Shown here: positions 12,534 to 14,249 of the stretch, one piece after another
Numbering within the stretch: the stretch's first letter is position 1
How the letters are laid out: each line of letters starts with the position of its first letter
DNA from: SIG603 sp963611165
Lineage (GTDB): Bacteria; Bacillota; Clostridia; Oscillospirales; Acutalibacteraceae
Length of the DNA: 14,249 nt
Direction: 5' to 3'
Assembly (NCBI GenBank): GCA_963611165.1
Contig: CAVDQG010000052.1
Span: forward strand, 1-14,249
Notes under the pieces: generated by a model
The model's input: the letters and a program-made list of their open reading frames with translations, nothing else
Told to the model about the DNA's origin: nothing
Databases searched by the model: none
Program-made: the position numbers and the translations under genes

Positions 12534-13946
12534 TTATTCGGAGACTAACTCTCCCTTTAAAATCCAGTTTCTCGCCTCGGTCACTTTAACTACGGCAAAT
12601 TCTCCGATTAAACTTTCGTCACCGGGGAATTCAACGATAATGCTCGAGCCTGTTCTTCCCGAAAGAAGTCCCGTCTTGGGGTTCTTCTCCTCAACGAGAA
12701 CTCTCTCGACCGCACCCACCATAGAAGCGCATCTCTCGGCGGCTATTTTCTCCTGAGTTTTGAGAAGCTCCGAAAACCATCTCGATTTCTCCTCTGCGGG
12801 AATCGGGTCTTCCATCTTCTCCGCTCTCGTGCCCTTTCTCGGTGAGAAAATAAACGTGAAGAGTGAAGTGAACTTAACTTCCTCGATTAAGCTTAAAGTA
12901 TCCTTGAATTCCTCGTAGGTTTCACCCGGGAAGCCGACGATTATATCGGAAGTCAGCGACAAATCGGGCATAAGGCTCTTTGCGTAATTTATGAGCTCGA
13001 GATATTTCTCTCTGTCGTAGTGACGGTTCATTGCCTTTAGCACTCTGTCATTGCCGCACTGGCACGGAAGATGAACATAATGCGGAATATGGCGGCTGTT
13101 TGCTATGACCTCGAAAAGCTCGTGAGAAGCGTCCTTCGGATGAGATGTCATAAATCTTATGCGGTAGTCACCGTCAATTGCGTCAAGTCTTCTTAAAAGC
13201 TCTGCGAAATTGATGTCCTCGTCTAGACCCTTTCCGTAGGAATTGACATTCTGACCAAGTAACGTGATTTCCTTGTAACCCTCATCGACAAGCTGTTTGA
13301 ACTCTTTAATGATGTCTTCGCTTCGGCGGCTCTTCTCTCTTCCACGCACATACGGAACTACGCAGTATGTGCAGAAGTTGTCACAGCCGTACATAATGGT
13401 AACCCATGCTCTGCTCTTTCCGTCTCTTCTTGTCGGAATATCCTCGACAATCTCCTTCGACTCATGTCCTCTGACAAAAATTCGTTTGGACTCTGAGACG
13501 CAGGTATACATCATCTCGGGAAGCTTGTGAATGACATGCGTTCCGAAAACGATATTGACAAACGGGAAGCTCTTCTTAATTCTCTCGGCGACATGCTCCT
13601 GCTCCATCATACAGCCGCAAACGGCTATGAGAACGGACGGGTGCTTTCTCTTTATATTTTTGAGCGCGCCGACATTACCGAAAACTCTGTCCTCGGCGTG
13701 CTCTCTGACGGCACAGGTGTTGAAGATGATAAAATCAGCCTCTTCCTCGTGCTCGGTGAACTCAAAGCCCATCTCGGCAAGCATGCCTTTAATTTTTTCG
13801 CCGTCAGCGACATTCTGCTGACAACCGTAGGTTCTGACAAAAGCCTTCGGAGTGCCCGTAAGGGAACGAACCTTCATAATTTCTGCCATATCGGCGGTAT
13901 AGAGGCGCTGCTTCTGAAGCTCCGCCTGAATATCTGTATGTTCCAA
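12534..13946 (-). CDS. miaB: MiaB, tRNA-2-methylthio-N6-dimethylallyladenosine synthase
   Basis: Radical-SAM methylthiotransferase of 470 aa that adds a methylthio group at C2 of i6A37 in tRNAs, giving ms2i6A. The N-terminal UPF0004 domain carries three conserved cysteines, C42 (TYGCQQN), C78 (NTCAVRE) and C112 (CGCM), which bind the auxiliary [4Fe-4S] cluster. The radical-SAM signature C188-x3-C192-x2-C195 (CDNFCTYC) follows in the central TIM-barrel domain. A C-terminal TRAM domain (about 400-468) should bind tRNA. Length and domain order are normal for the family. The start is TTG (13944-13946), placed 6 nt behind AGAGGAG, with a promoter about 40 nt upstream. Its substrate-maker MiaA is encoded further down the same run. 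Related enzymes (MtaB, RimO) are less likely given the NTCAVRE and CxxxCxxC context. Confidence 0.96.
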   Translation of the reverse strand: MEHTDIQAELQKQRLYTADMAEIMKVRSLTGTPKAFVRTYGCQQNVADGEKIKGMLAEMGFEFTEHEEEADFIIFNTCAVREHAEDRVFGNVGALKNIKRKHPSVLIAVCGCMMEQEHVAERIKKSFPFVNIVFGTHVIHKLPEMMYTCVSESKRIFVRGHESKEIVEDIPTRRDGKSRAWVTIMYGCDNFCTYCVVPYVRGREKSRRSEDIIKEFKQLVDEGYKEITLLGQNVNSYGKGLDEDINFAELLRRLDAIDGDYRIRFMTSHPKDASHELFEVIANSRHIPHYVHLPCQCGNDRVLKAMNRHYDREKYLELINYAKSLMPDLSLTSDIIVGFPGETYEEFKDTLSLIEEVKFTSLFTFIFSPRKGTRAEKMEDPIPAEEKSRWFSELLKTQEKIAAERCASMVGAVERVLVEEKNPKTGLLSGRTGSSIIVEFPGDESLIGEFAVVKVTEARNWILKGELVSE

Positions 13947-13985
13947 AGTATTCTCCTCTTGTATTTTAATTTACTTCGAACTGTT

Positions 13986-14014
13986 ATTGTATCATACAAT
14001 CGCAGTATTATCAA
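13986..14014 (-). promoter_or_regulatory. Sigma-A type promoter upstream of miaB
   Basis: On the minus strand a -35 box TTGATA (14014-14009) is separated by exactly 17 nt from a -10 box TACAAT (13991-13986). The -10 is preceded by TGA, giving an extended -10. Transcription would start near 13979, leaving a leader of roughly 33 nt before the miaB start. It lies in the largest intergenic gap between coding genes (13947-14041). It is the only strong promoter I see for the ten-gene run down to the terminator after divIVA, so it probably drives much of that run; internal promoters inside genes cannot be excluded by eye. Confidence 0.8.
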
Positions 14015-14041
14015 GAAAACGGCTAATCTTTTAATTGCCCT

Positions 14042-14249
14042 TTAATTACCTTCGCCCATTACGTCCCACGGCGTTATCATCGCAAGAAGCGGCTCGTCTT
14101 CGTTTCCGTTTCTCGTTATGAAAATCACGGAAACACGGTTGTTTTTTCCTCGGACAACCTCGAAAATATCCCTTGCGTCATAAAGCGAGAGCGTTTTGTC
14201 CGCAAAGACATAATTGTCGGCATGAGCGTTTATCGGAAGGAGCTCCCGA
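14042..14249 (-). CDS. Probable CBS-domain protein, C-terminal end (partial)
   Basis: Only the last 68 codons are in the window; the frame is open to the window edge and stops at TAA (14042-14044). The translation has the rhythm of the second half of a CBS domain: a stretch around FADKTLSLYDARDIFE, a hydrophobic strand VSVIFITRNG, then LLAMITPWDVMG at the extreme C-terminus. That last motif, a strand followed by the T-x-x-D/W-D helix start, is the typical end of a CBS motif that binds adenosyl ligands. CBS proteins usually sense nucleotides and regulate a fused or partner domain, but the N-terminal part that would tell which is outside the window. It is followed by 27 nt without a recognisable terminator before the miaB promoter. 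The family call is from pattern recognition on a short fragment, so it is moderate. Confidence 0.5.
   Translation of the reverse strand, partial: RELLPINAHADNYVFADKTLSLYDARDIFEVVRGKNNRVSVIFITRNGNEDEPLLAMITPWDVMGEGN

Overview
The window reads as a chromosomal housekeeping segment from a low-to-medium G+C Gram-positive anaerobe, most likely a member of the Clostridia (Oscillospirales/Ruminococcaceae-like). That placement is an inference. It rests on the DivIVA/SepF/YlmH division cluster, an endonuclease-type MutL, YlbF, strong AGGAGG-type ribosome sites and TTG/GTG starts. Genus and species cannot be fixed from the sequence alone. Every gene I can support lies on the minus strand, so the reading order runs from high to low coordinates.

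From 14249 downwards: the C-terminal end of a probable CBS-domain protein (partial), then a very good sigma-A promoter (TTGATA, 17 bp, extended TGA-TACAAT), then a long tightly packed series: miaB, a ylbF-family gene, mutS, mutL, miaA, an HlyD-type membrane adaptor, yggS/ylmE, sepF, ylmH and divIVA. Gaps are 38 nt or less, with several stop/start overlaps (mutL-miaA TAATG, hlyD-yggS 23 nt). A clear intrinsic terminator follows divIVA. Only 4 nt after its U-tract comes the ribosome site of lspA, followed by an rluD-family pseudouridine synthase gene (8-nt overlap) and a short comEA-like gene (4-nt overlap).

The genes fall into three functional blocks. The first joins tRNA A37 modification (MiaA makes i6A, MiaB converts it to ms2i6A) with mismatch repair (MutS, MutL), with YlbF in between. 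The second is the dcw-distal division cluster (YggS, SepF, YlmH, DivIVA), here with an HlyD-like adaptor at its head and without ylmG. The third is envelope, RNA and DNA-uptake related (LspA, RluD-like, ComEA-like).

The only gene-free stretch is 1-304, downstream of comEA. It is strongly pyrimidine-rich on the plus strand and holds a dense set of small palindromes, most with C(GNA)G triloops on the minus strand, two of them enclosed by an outer inverted repeat. This is the least explained part of the window. I found no CRISPR array, transposase, tRNA, rRNA, phage gene or convincing new multi-gene system. Three start sites were moved from the longest open frame on ribosome-site evidence (mutL, lspA, rluD-like), and miaA was shortened by 25 codons.
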